Source: Mycolicibacterium insubricum
Lineage (GTDB): Bacteria > Actinomycetota > Actinomycetes > Mycobacteriales > Mycobacteriaceae
Direction of reading: 5' to 3'
NCBI RefSeq assembly: GCF_010731615.1
Contig: NZ_AP022618.1
Coordinates: 4,216,001 to 4,280,000, forward strand
Length of the DNA: 64,000 bases
The position numbers and the translations under genes were made by a program. The notes beneath the pieces are model-generated. The model did not search any database. It saw only the letters and a program-made list of their open reading frames with translations, and had not been told where the DNA came from. Positions within the stretch are counted from its first letter, which is position 1; every line of letters begins with the position of its first letter. Shown here in pieces: positions 8,799-17,685 of this stretch.

Positions 8799-9701
8799 TC
8801 AGGTCACGTAGTCGTTGTGCACGACGGGCCAGGGCTCGGGCAGGTCGGTGCGGCCCAGCATCTCCAGCAGGTTGATCTCGATGGTCCGGCTGATCTGGTC
8901 CAGCGGGGTGCCGAACATGGTGGGGGCGAACGGGTTCAGCAGCGTCATCCCGATGCCCTGGGTCACCAGGAACACGTAACCCACCACGAACGCCAGCAAG
9001 ATACCGACCACACCGACGGAGGTGGACAGCACGACGGTGAGGCAGGCGATGAACACCCACACGAACACCCGGGTGTAGTAGTTGTACGTCGGCGGGAAGA
9101 CGGTGTTTCGGATCCGCTCGGACTTGCCCATCTCGTCGCAGAGCCTGACGATCCGCTCGTCGAGCGCGAGGAACTTGAACCCGTCGATCCTCCCGCCCAC
9201 CCGCAGCATCTCCAGATCTCGGCTCTGCCAATCCAAAAGCGCGTTGTGCATATTGCGCTTGGCACGCAGCGCGGCGAACTCGTCGTCGGATAGATAGCCG
9301 GCGGCCTCGTACTCGAACCGTGCTTCGGGGTATCCGCGCAGACTGGCCTTCAGCGCGTAGACGAAAGCGATGTGGCGGAGCACCATCCGTTCAGCGTGTC
9401 CGTCATCGCCGCCGATGTGATACACGCAGTCCCTGGCCCAGGACCGCGATTCGTTGGTCAGTGCACCCCACACCGTGCGCGCCTCCCACCACCGGTCGTA
9501 GGCCTGACTATTGGTGAAACCGATGAAGAACGCCAGCGCGGTGCCGAGCAGCGTCGGGATCACCGGCGGAAAGGTCAAGTCGCTGCTGGCCAGGTACTTG
9601 TCGGCAAAGAACGTCCCGACGGTGATACCGGCGGCCAGCAGCAGTTCGTGCCACGTGCCGCCGACCACCATCCGTACCGGGATGCGCTTGCGGATCAGCA
9701 T
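8799..9701 (-). CDS. Bestrophin-family membrane channel protein
   Basis: Integral membrane protein of 300 residues of the bestrophin/UPF0187 family, bacterial relatives of which are anion or cation channels. The family signature is FIGFTNSQAYDRWWEARTVWG near residue 60, seen here as SQAYDRWWEARTVWGAL. Hydrophobic segments occur near residues 15-50 and in the region VFVWVFIACLTVVLS-TSVGVVGILLAFVVGYVF. LLNPFAPTMFGTPLDQI near the C-terminus is also typical. Its ATG overlaps the purH stop by one base (ATGA), which suggests translational coupling to purH. Ion selectivity cannot be judged. Confidence 0.85.
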   Translation of the reverse strand: MLIRKRIPVRMVVGGTWHELLLAAGITVGTFFADKYLASSDLTFPPVIPTLLGTALAFFIGFTNSQAYDRWWEARTVWGALTNESRSWARDCVYHIGGDDGHAERMVLRHIAFVYALKASLRGYPEARFEYEAAGYLSDDEFAALRAKRNMHNALLDWQSRDLEMLRVGGRIDGFKFLALDERIVRLCDEMGKSERIRNTVFPPTYNYYTRVFVWVFIACLTVVLSTSVGVVGILLAFVVGYVFLVTQGIGMTLLNPFAPTMFGTPLDQISRTIEINLLEMLGRTDLPEPWPVVHNDYVT

Positions 9702-11266
9702 CAGTGGGCGAAGTGCCGGGCCCCGGTGAGATACAGGGCGATGCCCGCCGCCGCGGCGGCCGCGGTGACCTCGTCGTCGCGGACAGATCCGCCCGGATGC
9801 ACGATCGCCCGCACACCCGCCGAGGTGAGGGTTTCCAGCCCGTCGGGGAACGGGAAGAACGCGTCGGAGGCCGCGACCGCACCCGACACCCGGTCCCCGG
9901 CCCGCTCCACCGCCAACCGGGCCGCGTCGACCCGGTTGACCTGGCCCATACCCACACCGACGGTGGCGCCGTCAGCCGCGATCACGATGGCGTTGGACTT
10001 CACCGCCCGGCAGGCCCGCCAGGCGAACACCAGATCGGCCAGCGTCTTCGGGTCGGCCGGGTCACCGGTGGCCAGGGTCCAGTTTGCCGGGTCGTCGCCG
10101 TCGGCGTCGAGCACGTCGCGGGTCTGCACCAGCAATCCACCGCTGATCTGGCGGAACTCCGCTCCCCCCTCCATCGGCTCGGCGGCGACCAGGATGCGGA
10201 TGTTCTTCTTGCCGGACAGGATCTCGACGGCACCGGGCTCGTAGGCCGGCGCGACGATCACCTCGGTGAAGATGCCGGCGACGGTTTCGGCCATCTCGAC
10301 GCTGACCGTGGTGTTGGTGGCGATCACCCCGCCGAACGCACTGAGCGGATCGCACTCGTGGGCCTTGCGGTGCGCGTCGGCGACCGAAACGTCGGAAACG
10401 GCGATGCCGCACGGGTTGGCGTGCTTGATGATCGCCACGCAGATGTCTTCATGGTCAAACGCCGCGCGCCAGGCGGCGTCGGCGTCGGTGAAGTTGTTGT
10501 AGGACATCTCTTTTCCGTGCAGCTGCTCGGCCTGGGCCAGGCCCGGCCAGCCGGCGTTGTCGGCGTACAGCGCCGCGCGCTGGTGCGGGTTCTCGCCGTA
10601 GCGCAGCTGCGCGGTGCGCCGCCAGGCGCCGGCGAACCACTGCGGCAGCGCTTCGTCGGCACCAGTTTCGGGTGCCAGCACGGTGCCCATCCAGGACGCC
10701 ACCGCGACGTCGTACTCGGCGGTGTGCCGGAATGCCAGGGCGGCAAGGCGTTTGCGTTCCTCCAGGCTGAATCCGCCGGTGCGCACCGCGGCCAGCACCC
10801 CGTCGTAGCCGAGCGGGTCCACCACGACGGCGACGGTCGGGTGGTTCTTCGCCGCCGCGCGCACCATCGACGGGCCGCCGATGTCGATCTGCTCGACGCA
10901 TTCGTCGGGCGCGGCACCGGATTCCACGGTCTGGGAGAACGGGTACAGGTTGACGACCACCAGGTCGAAGGTCTGCACACCCAGTTCCTCGAGGGCGGCC
11001 ACGTGTTCGGCCCTGCGGGTGTCGGCCAGCAGTCCGGCGTGGATCTTGGGGTGCAGGGTCTTCACCCGGCCGTCGAGCACCTCCGGGAAGCCGGTCACCT
11101 CCTCTACCGGAGTGACCGGGATGCCGTGATCGGCAATGGTTTTCGCGGTCGAACCGGTGGAGACCAGGCTGACGCCGGCGTCGTGCAGACCGCGAGCCAG
11201 GTCCACCAGCCCGGTCTTGTCGTAGACGCTGATCAACGCCCGGCGGATCGCTCGTTTGGCAGTCAT
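9701..11266 (-). CDS. purH: Bifunctional AICAR transformylase/IMP cyclohydrolase
   Basis: Catalyses the last two steps of de novo IMP synthesis: formyl transfer from 10-formyl-THF to AICAR, then ring closure. Length (521 residues) is normal. The N-terminal MGS-like cyclohydrolase domain contains [29 protein letters not shown] and [15 protein letters not shown]. The AICARFT domain contains [24 protein letters not shown] (catalytic Lys region) and [17 protein letters not shown] stands about 6 bases before the ATG. It follows purN by 9 bases in one purine operon, as in M. tuberculosis (Rv0957-Rv0956), and overlaps the bestrophin start downstream. Confidence 0.97.
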   Translation of the reverse strand: MTAKRAIRRALISVYDKTGLVDLARGLHDAGVSLVSTGSTAKTIADHGIPVTPVEEVTGFPEVLDGRVKTLHPKIHAGLLADTRRAEHVAALEELGVQTFDLVVVNLYPFSQTVESGAAPDECVEQIDIGGPSMVRAAAKNHPTVAVVVDPLGYDGVLAAVRTGGFSLEERKRLAALAFRHTAEYDVAVASWMGTVLAPETGADEALPQWFAGAWRRTAQLRYGENPHQRAALYADNAGWPGLAQAEQLHGKEMSYNNFTDADAAWRAAFDHEDICVAIIKHANPCGIAVSDVSVADAHRKAHECDPLSAFGGVIATNTTVSVEMAETVAGIFTEVIVAPAYEPGAVEILSGKKNIRILVAAEPMEGGAEFRQISGGLLVQTRDVLDADGDDPANWTLATGDPADPKTLADLVFAWRACRAVKSNAIVIAADGATVGVGMGQVNRVDAARLAVERAGDRVSGAVAASDAFFPFPDGLETLTSAGVRAIVHPGGSVRDDEVTAAAAAAGIALYLTGARHFAH

Positions 11267-11275
11267 CGGTACTCC

Positions 11276-11947
11276 TTATCGGTTTTCCTGGCCGGGCCCG
11301 CCCGATGCCGCGTGCGCGGCGCCGATCCGGGCGTGCCGTCCGTTGCAACTCATGCCGCCACGACCGATCGCGGCGATCACATCCACCAGCAGTCGCCGCT
11401 CGACGGTCTTGATCCGTTCGTGCAGCGACGCCTCGTCGTCGTCATCGCCGACGGCGACCCCCTCCTGCGCCAGGATCGGGCCGGTGTCCACTCCGGCGTC
11501 GACCAGGTGCACGGTCGCGCCGGTGAGCTTGACCCCGTAGGCCAGGGCATCGGCGACGGCGTGCGCTCCGGGGAACGACGGCAGCAGCGCGGGGTGGGTG
11601 TTGATGGCTCGGCCGCCGAAGCACTCCAGGAACGCCGGGCCGAGGATCTTCATGAAACCCGCCGACACCACCAGATCCGGCGCGTGCGCGGTGGTCGCGG
11701 CGGTCAGCGCAGCGTCCCAGTCCGCGCGCTCGGCATAGTCGCCCAGCGCGACGGTGAACACCGGCAGCCCCGCCGCAGCGGCGATCGCGCCGGCCGGGCA
11801 ATCCCGGTCGACGCCGACGGCCACCACCTGAGCCGGGTAGTCGTCGGTCGCGGCGGCCAGCAGCGACCGCAGCAGCGAACCCGTGCCGGAGGCCAGCACC
11901 ACCAGCCGCAGCCGCGGGGGCTCGGGGTCAGCGGTGGGTTTCGGCAC
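11276..11947 (-). CDS. purN: Phosphoribosylglycinamide formyltransferase (GAR transformylase)
   Basis: Transfers the formyl group of 10-formyl-THF to GAR in purine synthesis. At 223 residues it fits actinobacterial PurN. Motifs are VLASGTGSLLRSLL at the N-terminus (phosphate binding), VVSAGFMKILGPAF, INTHPALLPSFPGAHAV (catalytic Asn and His) and HLVDAGVDTGPILAQ (catalytic Asp). The start is GTG (MPKPTADPEPP). It is the promoter-proximal gene of purN-purH-bestrophin. Upstream lie perM and membrane protein genes on the same strand with a 66-base gap. Confidence 0.96.
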   Translation of the reverse strand: MPKPTADPEPPRLRLVVLASGTGSLLRSLLAAATDDYPAQVVAVGVDRDCPAGAIAAAAGLPVFTVALGDYAERADWDAALTAATTAHAPDLVVSAGFMKILGPAFLECFGGRAINTHPALLPSFPGAHAVADALAYGVKLTGATVHLVDAGVDTGPILAQEGVAVGDDDDEASLHERIKTVERRLLVDVIAAIGRGGMSCNGRHARIGAAHAASGGPGQENR

Positions 11948-12013
11948 GCGAGCAGCTTAATCGGATAGAGCGCACTGTCCCGTGGGAGGGGATGCGGCGT
12001 CGCCCGCCGGTGG

Positions 12014-13717
12014 TCACCGTCCGTCGTCGGCGTCGAAGAGATCCTCGGGATCGGGCAGGTCGTCGAAGCCACCGGACCGAGGCGGCGGGGGCGGCGGAGC
12101 TGCCCGGGGTGGTGACATCGGCGGCGCGGGCGGCGGTGCGTCGGGGCCGATGTCGAGCAGGTCCTCGGCATCGGGGAGGTCGTCGTAGCGAGCCGGACTC
12201 TCGAAAGGTTCGGCGGGCCATTCGGCCCCGGGGTCGGTATCGGCGTCGATGCCCGATACCGGCGGTTCGGCCGGATGTGCCCGACGGCGGGTCCAGCGTG
12301 GCCGGCGGATCCGGCGGGCCGGTTTCTCCGCCGGCTCGGGCCCGAGCCGCAGCACCGGGGGCTGCTCGCGGGGGTCGACGTCGGTGGCCGGCTCACCGGG
12401 CAGCTCGCCGATCGGGCCGGTGGCCGGGCTGGCGAACGCCGCGGTGTCGGCGTCGGGATCGTCGAAGCCCTCGTCGAAGTCGTCGTCGTAGTACTCGCCG
12501 TAGGCCTCGTCGTCCTCGACGGGCCCGCCGTCGTCGAACTCCTCGGTCTCCTCGACGTCGGCCGCGCCGACGCGTACCGGCTTGGGCGCCCGGGTCAGGC
12601 CGCCGGCCATCGCGACGGTGACCGCGCCGACGGCGGTGAACCACAGGAAGACCGCCGGGCCGAAGGTCGCCTGGTCCACCCCGATCTCCCCGAAGTTGCC
12701 GAGTTGACCGCCGGCCAACTGGGCCACCGAGGCGGCCAGCAGCGCGGCCAGCAGCGCGGCGCAGCCCAACTGGGTGGCGGCCGGGCCCAGCGGCAGCGGC
12801 CGTCGCGCGCACTGCTGACCGACGGCGACACCGGCTGCGGCGGCGATGATCAGCCAGGCGACCCACACCGGTCCCAGCGGCGGGGTGGGCGCGGCGGCCA
12901 GGATCGGCAACGCGGGGACGTCACCGCCGATCACGGTGAACGCCGAGAACACGGTGAATCCGATGTGCACGCTGGAGCCCACCGCGATGGCGCACATGCC
13001 GACGATCACGTTGGGGATGTAGAGGATCGCCAGCAGTGTCAGGCTGAACTGACCGAAGATCGAGTCGGTGACGCCGTAGGCGGTGTGCATGGAGCCCCAG
13101 TGCACCACCAGCGACAGCGCGGTCACCACGCCGCACAGCGCGAACAGTGCGAGCAGCCCGGCGATGGCGGCGCGCACCGAGGTGAAGACCCACGCGGGCA
13201 GGCCCGCCGCCGTCAGTGCCCGGACACCCACCCGCGAGCCCACGCCGATGACGGCACCGGCCGCGTGCACCGTCAGCACCAGACCGAAGGCCGGCAGCGC
13301 GGCCGGGGTCTGCAGCGCGGTGATCACCGAGGACGCGTCGTGGATGACGGCCAGCGCCACCGCGGCGATCAGCAGCGGACCGCCCAGCGCGCAGGCGATC
13401 ACCCAGCGGATGACGAACCACGAGGCGTTGACCGGCGTGGCCGCCGCGGTGGTCCGCGCGGTGCCCCACACCATCAACGCCGCGGGCAAAAGCGGCATGA
13501 CGCCGAGCATCCGCCCGTCGATGGTGATCGGGACCTGGTGAACACCGAGCCAGATGCTGGCAATCGAGCCGAAGGCGCCGGTCATGTCGCTGTTGGCGAT
13601 GAGCAGTTGCAGCAGCACCAACGCCGCGATGATGACCAGCGCAACGAGTGCGGGGGCGAAGGCGACCCGGACCAAATCCCGGGCCTGCCCCGCCCCCGCT
13701 ACGCGGTTATCCGCCAT
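12014..13717 (-). CDS. perM: Polytopic membrane protein PerM (DUF6350)
   Basis: Membrane protein of 567 residues similar to Rv0955. About ten hydrophobic helices fill residues 15-390, beginning [17 protein letters not shown]. The last 170 residues are cytosolic-looking and very acidic/proline-rich ([30 protein letters not shown]). In M. tuberculosis PerM is reported to support cell division in low magnesium and persistence in mice; that knowledge is carried over by family. Position between DUF5336 and purN is the same as in H37Rv. The biochemical role is not known, and the acidic tail suggests a partner-binding or regulatory region. Confidence 0.8.
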   Translation of the reverse strand: MADNRVAGAGQARDLVRVAFAPALVALVIIAALVLLQLLIANSDMTGAFGSIASIWLGVHQVPITIDGRMLGVMPLLPAALMVWGTARTTAAATPVNASWFVIRWVIACALGGPLLIAAVALAVIHDASSVITALQTPAALPAFGLVLTVHAAGAVIGVGSRVGVRALTAAGLPAWVFTSVRAAIAGLLALFALCGVVTALSLVVHWGSMHTAYGVTDSIFGQFSLTLLAILYIPNVIVGMCAIAVGSSVHIGFTVFSAFTVIGGDVPALPILAAAPTPPLGPVWVAWLIIAAAAGVAVGQQCARRPLPLGPAATQLGCAALLAALLAASVAQLAGGQLGNFGEIGVDQATFGPAVFLWFTAVGAVTVAMAGGLTRAPKPVRVGAADVEETEEFDDGGPVEDDEAYGEYYDDDFDEGFDDPDADTAAFASPATGPIGELPGEPATDVDPREQPPVLRLGPEPAEKPARRIRRPRWTRRRAHPAEPPVSGIDADTDPGAEWPAEPFESPARYDDLPDAEDLLDIGPDAPPPAPPMSPPRAAPPPPPPRSGGFDDLPDPEDLFDADDGR

Positions 13718-13740
13718 TCACACCCGGTCGAAAGACCGGA

Positions 13741-14547
13741 TCACAGCGACGGGGTGGGCCCGGACGCCGGCGGAATCGGCGGCTGTCCGGTCTGGATCTG
13801 CTGGGTCGGCCCGGCCGGCGCCGCGGGATCCGGTGCGGAACCGACGGCCGGCGGCGGGCTGAAGCTCGGGTAGCCGGTCGGCGGCGTCGGCGGGCCCTGC
13901 GGGGCCGGAGGCGGCGGGTAGCCACCGGAACCCGGCTGCGGGGGCGGCGGGTAGGCACCGTACTGCGACGGGTAGCCGGGGCCGCCCGGGGCGCCGGGAG
14001 CACCGTAGGGCGCGCTCGGGGCGCCGTAGGCACCGTAGGCGCCGAAGTCCTGCTTGGGCGCCGGGGCCGGCGGGGTCACGACGCCCGAGTCGAACAGCAG
14101 CCCCATGACGGCGGCGCCGGCCTGCAGCAGCACCAGCAGCAGCACCAGCCAGATGGCGAAGCCGTAATCCGTAGCTTCGCCCACCGAGACGACGGACTGG
14201 ATGACGTAGAGCAGGCCGAGGACGCTCAGCACCGCGGCGGGCGCGGCGGTGTGCTTGACCGACGGCACCAGGCCGACGGCGGCGACCAGCGCGCCCAGCA
14301 GCGACCACAGCACCAGCTGAGGGCTGCTGGCGCTGATGGTCACGCTGCCGATGCTGCTCACGAAGGTCGGACCGAAGTTCGCCAGGTAGGCCAGCACGCC
14401 GAGGGCCGCCACGCCGATGTTGACGAAGAACGGCAGCTGGCTCGGGCCCGGCTCGACCGCCGCGGCGCTCGGCGCCGGGGCGCCGACCGGCGGGGCGGGA
14501 GGCTGCGGCGGCTGGTAGCCGCCGGGGCTGCCGGGTGGGTAGGTCAT
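13741..14547 (-). CDS. DUF5336 four-helix membrane protein with Pro-rich ends (Rv0954-like)
   Basis: A 268-residue protein with a Pro/Gly-rich N-terminus (about 1-38), four hydrophobic helices in residues about 40-165 (for example FFVNIGVAALGVLAYLANF and LVLWSLLGALVAAVGL), and a long C-terminal tail with PYGAPGAPGGPGYPSQYG and repeated PPPP segments. This is the arrangement of the mycobacterial 34-kDa-antigen-like DUF5336 family, with Rv0954 as neighbour-matched member. GGAGAG lies just before the ATG. The tail looks disordered and may interact with wall or division proteins; function is otherwise unknown. It is 23 bases upstream of perM and likely co-transcribed. Confidence 0.78.
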   Translation of the reverse strand: MTYPPGSPGGYQPPQPPAPPVGAPAPSAAAVEPGPSQLPFFVNIGVAALGVLAYLANFGPTFVSSIGSVTISASSPQLVLWSLLGALVAAVGLVPSVKHTAAPAAVLSVLGLLYVIQSVVSVGEATDYGFAIWLVLLLVLLQAGAAVMGLLFDSGVVTPPAPAPKQDFGAYGAYGAPSAPYGAPGAPGGPGYPSQYGAYPPPPQPGSGGYPPPPAPQGPPTPPTGYPSFSPPPAVGSAPDPAAPAGPTQQIQTGQPPIPPASGPTPSL

Positions 14548-14690
14548 GGTCTCTCCTTGCGGGTTGATTCCAGGGTCAACCGCGACGCACCCCTCGTTCG
14601 GTACGCGCCGCGTCGGTCTTCCACGCTAGCGCACCGGGGTTGCGGCGGTGCGCGCCAACTGACGGTGTGCCCGGGCGCGCCGCGGGCCGC

Positions 14691-15536
14691 TCAGTTGGGA
14701 ATGCGGTCGAGGATCCGCTTGGCGACGACCGACGCCTTGGACAGCAGCGGGGTGGCGATGGTCTGGCAGTCCACCATCAGGCTGCCCTTGATGGCGATGA
14801 CCCGGTCGATGCCCTGGGCGTTGTCGTCGGGGTCGACGACGGTCATGCCGAGCATCCCGTTTCCGGCGTCGACGGGCGGGGTGACCGTCAGCTGCGTCGT
14901 CGTGCCGTAGGACGTCCGGGAGAAGCCGGCGCCGCAGCGCTGCCACAGCGCCCGGTAGGCGTCGAACGCGCGCTGTGCGGTGGCCTGATCCGGATAGAGC
15001 ACCAGTCCCTGGTCGATGAGCACCTGCCTGGCGCCGGTCGCCGAGTTGGTCACCCGGGTCTGGTAGATGCTCGTGTAACCGGTGTTGTCGTAGGCCTGCG
15101 ACATTCCGCTGTACGTCGCCGAGATGCACTCCGCGGGGGCGTAGGTGACGCCCGCGGACGGGACGTCCGGTGCGTCGTAGACCTGGCCGAGTGTCAGGTC
15201 GGAGACCCCGGTGAGCTGCGAGACCTCCGCCGGGCTGGACAGCAGCGACGGCAGGTTGTCGGCGTCCATGGCCGCGCTCGTCGTGGTGGTCGTCGTCGCG
15301 GGACCCGGTTTCTCACCGGCGATCGGTGTCCCGACGACGGTTTCGGTGGAGAAGGCGTAGAACGCCACCGCGAAGATCGCGACGACGGCCACCGTCGCCA
15401 CGGCCAGCGCCACGATCTGCGGGCGACGCGACGGGGCGCCCGGCTGCGCCGATGTCGCCGCCTGGGGCGGCAGAGGTGGCGGGGGCGGCGGGGGTGTCCC
15501 GCCGGGCGCCTGCTGCCAATACCCGCCTGCGGTCAC
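14691..15536 (-). CDS. Membrane-anchored PknH-type extracellular sensor domain protein
   Basis: A 281-residue type II membrane protein. Residues about 1-38 are Pro-rich and cytosolic; residues about 40-62 (PQIVALAVATVAVVAIFAV) are one membrane helix; a Thr-rich linker follows (ATTTTTTSAA). Residues about 85-281 match the PknH C-terminal extracellular domain pattern: LLSSPAEVSQLTG, conserved Cys in PAECISATYSG, WQRCGAGFS and MVDCQTIATPLL, which in PknH form disulfides. No kinase domain is attached, so it may bind an external ligand or solute on its own. The start is GTG with a strong GGAGG six bases upstream. The thiolase-like gene precedes it by 26 bases. Confidence 0.75.
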   Translation of the reverse strand: MTAGGYWQQAPGGTPPPPPPPLPPQAATSAQPGAPSRRPQIVALAVATVAVVAIFAVAFYAFSTETVVGTPIAGEKPGPATTTTTTSAAMDADNLPSLLSSPAEVSQLTGVSDLTLGQVYDAPDVPSAGVTYAPAECISATYSGMSQAYDNTGYTSIYQTRVTNSATGARQVLIDQGLVLYPDQATAQRAFDAYRALWQRCGAGFSRTSYGTTTQLTVTPPVDAGNGMLGMTVVDPDDNAQGIDRVIAIKGSLMVDCQTIATPLLSKASVVAKRILDRIPN

Positions 15537-15562
15537 GACGCCTCCCGGTCAGTGCAGCCTCT

Positions 15563-17092
15563 TCAGTACAGCGAGGCCCGATTGACCCCGTCAGCAAACT
15601 CTACGGCGATCCGGGCACCCAGCGGATCACCATTTGACATCAGGTCCACCAGCGCCGGGTCGGTGCAAACGGCCAGGAACCGGCGGTCGTCGGTGCCGGT
15701 GCGCCCGACAATGATGCCGGTGCGCACCGGCCAGTCGTAGCGCACCGAGTACGTCTCGATGACGCCGTCGCCGTCGACGCTGCGGACCGAGGCGACGGTG
15801 GGGGCGGTGTCGATACCGGCCTGGATGGCGGCGTCGTCGTTGTCGCGCCACGGGGCCGGAGCGGCGGAATAGATTCCGACCGAGTATTTGCTCATGATGC
15901 CGCCGTTGGCGCCGATCAGGCCGAAGCTCCCGGGCTGTGCCCGCATCCGGTGGACCGTTTCGGCGATGGCGTGCAGCGAGTAGCTGTTGCCGGGGCCGCC
16001 GAAGTACGGCAGGCCGCCGGTGAGGGTGAGCCCGCGGGGGTCGTCGGTGGCCAGGCCGGTGCCGTCGCACACCGCGAACACCGGGAACGGGAAGCAGCTG
16101 TAGAGGTCGAAGGTGGCGATGTCGGCCAGCCCGATGCCGGCCACCCGCAGCGCCTCGGTCACCGCGCCGGTCGCGGCGTGGCTGACGTCGAGGTGACGGC
16201 GGTCCAGCAGCTGTTGCTCGACCAGGTCGGCGTGGCCGTGCAGGTACACCCAATTGGCTTCCGGGACGCCGAGGCGGCGGGCGGCGGCCACCGACATCAG
16301 CACCAGCGCCGCGCCCTGGTTGACCTGGTCGCGCGCCACCAGCAGCCGTGGGTAGGGGTCGGCGATCATCCGGTTGCACTCGTCGACGGTGGCGATCTCG
16401 GCGGGGGTTCGGGCCACCGGCGAGGAGGAGTACGGGTTGGCGGCGGCCACCGTCGACATCGGCGCGAACAGTTCGGCCATCTGCCGGCGGTACTGGTCGA
16501 CGGTCGCGCCGAGGCGGGCGCGCCGGGCGTTGTCGAGCAGCCCGTACTGCACCGGCGCGCCGGTCAGCCCGTGCGCCACGGTGTACTCGGTCATGTAGTA
16601 CTCGTAGCCGTAGCCGCGGTTCTCCAGCTGGCCGCCGACCTGTTCGGCGTGCTCCGGCTTGTCCTCGCGCTTGGCGAAATACCTTAGCGTTGAGCCGTTT
16701 TCGGACCCCATGATGACGACGACGTCGGCGTTGCCGGCCGCGATCTCACCGGCGAACTCGGTGACCAGCTTCTGCGGGCCGTTGCCGCCAATCGGTTCCA
16801 GCACCGCCCGCGCGGGGTCGAAGCCGATGCGGCGGGCCACCGATCGCGGATAGTTGTCCGAGGCGCCCAGCGGCGGCGGGGCCGGGGTGCAGATCTCGAA
16901 CTGGCGCAGCCCCGCGACGGTGTCGACGGCTTCGGCGACGACAGCCGGGTCGGCGCCGGTGTCGGCCAGCGCGGCGCGCACGGCCTCGGTGGCGAGCTCG
17001 ACCGACGAGCGGCCGCGGTAGCCGTCGTCGTCGATGCGTTCGGTGAACTGCCCCACCCCGACCAGCACCGGTGTCCGCGCATCGACCGTCAT
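15563..17092 (-). CDS. Thiolase-superfamily protein (acetyl-CoA acetyltransferase-like)
   Basis: A 509-residue thiolase-fold protein of the SCP2/lipid-transfer kind. N-terminal PVLVGVGQFTER and ADVVVIMGSENG fit the thiolase core, and C-terminal LPYFGGPGNSYSLHAIAETV with IGANGGIMSKYSVGIYS carry the expected His and Gly-rich loops. The usual nucleophilic Cys segment is replaced by IGGNGPQKLVTEF with no Cys, so ordinary thiolysis is doubtful; an aldolase-like or scaffold role as in Ltp2-type proteins is possible. AAGGAG lies 6 bases before the ATG at MTVDARTP, which decides against an earlier in-frame start. In H37Rv the sucCD side of this region has an F420 oxidoreductase instead. Confidence 0.75.
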   Translation of the reverse strand: MTVDARTPVLVGVGQFTERIDDDGYRGRSSVELATEAVRAALADTGADPAVVAEAVDTVAGLRQFEICTPAPPPLGASDNYPRSVARRIGFDPARAVLEPIGGNGPQKLVTEFAGEIAAGNADVVVIMGSENGSTLRYFAKREDKPEHAEQVGGQLENRGYGYEYYMTEYTVAHGLTGAPVQYGLLDNARRARLGATVDQYRRQMAELFAPMSTVAAANPYSSSPVARTPAEIATVDECNRMIADPYPRLLVARDQVNQGAALVLMSVAAARRLGVPEANWVYLHGHADLVEQQLLDRRHLDVSHAATGAVTEALRVAGIGLADIATFDLYSCFPFPVFAVCDGTGLATDDPRGLTLTGGLPYFGGPGNSYSLHAIAETVHRMRAQPGSFGLIGANGGIMSKYSVGIYSAAPAPWRDNDDAAIQAGIDTAPTVASVRSVDGDGVIETYSVRYDWPVRTGIIVGRTGTDDRRFLAVCTDPALVDLMSNGDPLGARIAVEFADGVNRASLY

Positions 17093-17221
17093 CGGCAGCT
17101 CCTTTTCGCCCACGACTGAACGTGCGGTATTACACCACGGTGCGTATTTGTCACGCCGACGGGAGTGGGCGCCGTGTCACTCGAACGGCCGATAGCGCGA
17201 TGCCGCGCGGTCGACTACGCC

Positions 17222-17227
17222 TATACA
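17222..17227 (+). promoter_or_regulatory. Possible -10 element for the small lipoprotein gene
   Basis: TATACA lies 38 bases before the ATG in the otherwise GC-rich divergent gap between the thiolase-like gene and the lipoprotein gene. The ribosome site GAGGGG is placed about 8 bases before the ATG. No convincing -35 was seen. Confidence 0.35.
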
Positions 17228-17264
17228 GAGACGGACTAAGTATCGCTTTCGAGGGGAATCATCG

Positions 17265-17600
17265 ATGCCGAAGACTCAGATGTTCCAGCGGGTGTTGCTG
17301 CTGGGCGCGGCGGCGCTCACCGTGGCGTCGTTCACCGCGGGCTGCCCGGGGTCGGAGCAGTCCAACGCGACGTGCGACGACTACGCGCGGGCCGATTTCA
17401 AGCAGCAGGGCGAAATCCAGCGGGCCCTGCTCAAGGCCCACGACCTGGACACCACGTCGGTGAGCAACACCATCGGCCTCACCAGCGCGATCGAGGACAA
17501 GTGCGGCTGGGAGCATACGAACAGCAAGAACGGCAAGGCCACCCGCAACGGCTCGAAGAAGATCGACGACCTGATCAACTGGAACTCGAAGCAGTGGTAG
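17265..17600 (+). CDS. Small lipoprotein, possibly HdeA-like
   Basis: A 111-residue exported protein. The N-terminus has a basic start, a hydrophobic core (VLLLGAAALTVASF) and TAGC, a plausible lipobox with Cys near residue 27. The mature part has Cys in ATCDDYARADFK and in IEDKCGWEH, separated by one helix-rich stretch (QQGEIQRALLKAHDL). This spacing and composition recall the HdeA family, small periplasmic acid-stress chaperones with one disulfide; similarity was judged by eye only. It stands alone between the divergent thiolase-like gene and a strong terminator shared with sucD. Confidence 0.6.
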   Translation: MPKTQMFQRVLLLGAAALTVASFTAGCPGSEQSNATCDDYARADFKQQGEIQRALLKAHDLDTTSVSNTIGLTSAIEDKCGWEHTNSKNGKATRNGSKKIDDLINWNSKQW

Positions 17601-17630
17601 CGGGCCGACCCGCCGGTGAGGGTGGCCCGC

Positions 17631-17678
17631 AAAAACGGCGAGCGTGCGTGTCCCCGGCGGGGACACGCACGCTCGCCG
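17631..17678 (-). terminator. Intrinsic terminator of sucCD, possibly bidirectional
   Basis: A perfect 20-base stem, left arm CGGCGAGCGTGCGTGTCCCC (17636-17655), loop GGC, right arm 17659-17678. On the minus strand it is followed by TTTTT (complement of 17631-17635), the form of a Rho-independent terminator eight bases after the sucD stop. On the plus strand no T-run follows, but the stem may still stop transcripts of the lipoprotein gene. Confidence 0.85.
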
Positions 17679-17685
17679 GTAAGGG

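Noticed and set aside
9704..11968. Long plus-strand frame of 754 codons opposite purH and purN
   Set aside because: Antisense shadow of two strongly conserved genes; composition is Arg/Gly/His-rich as expected from GC-rich third positions.
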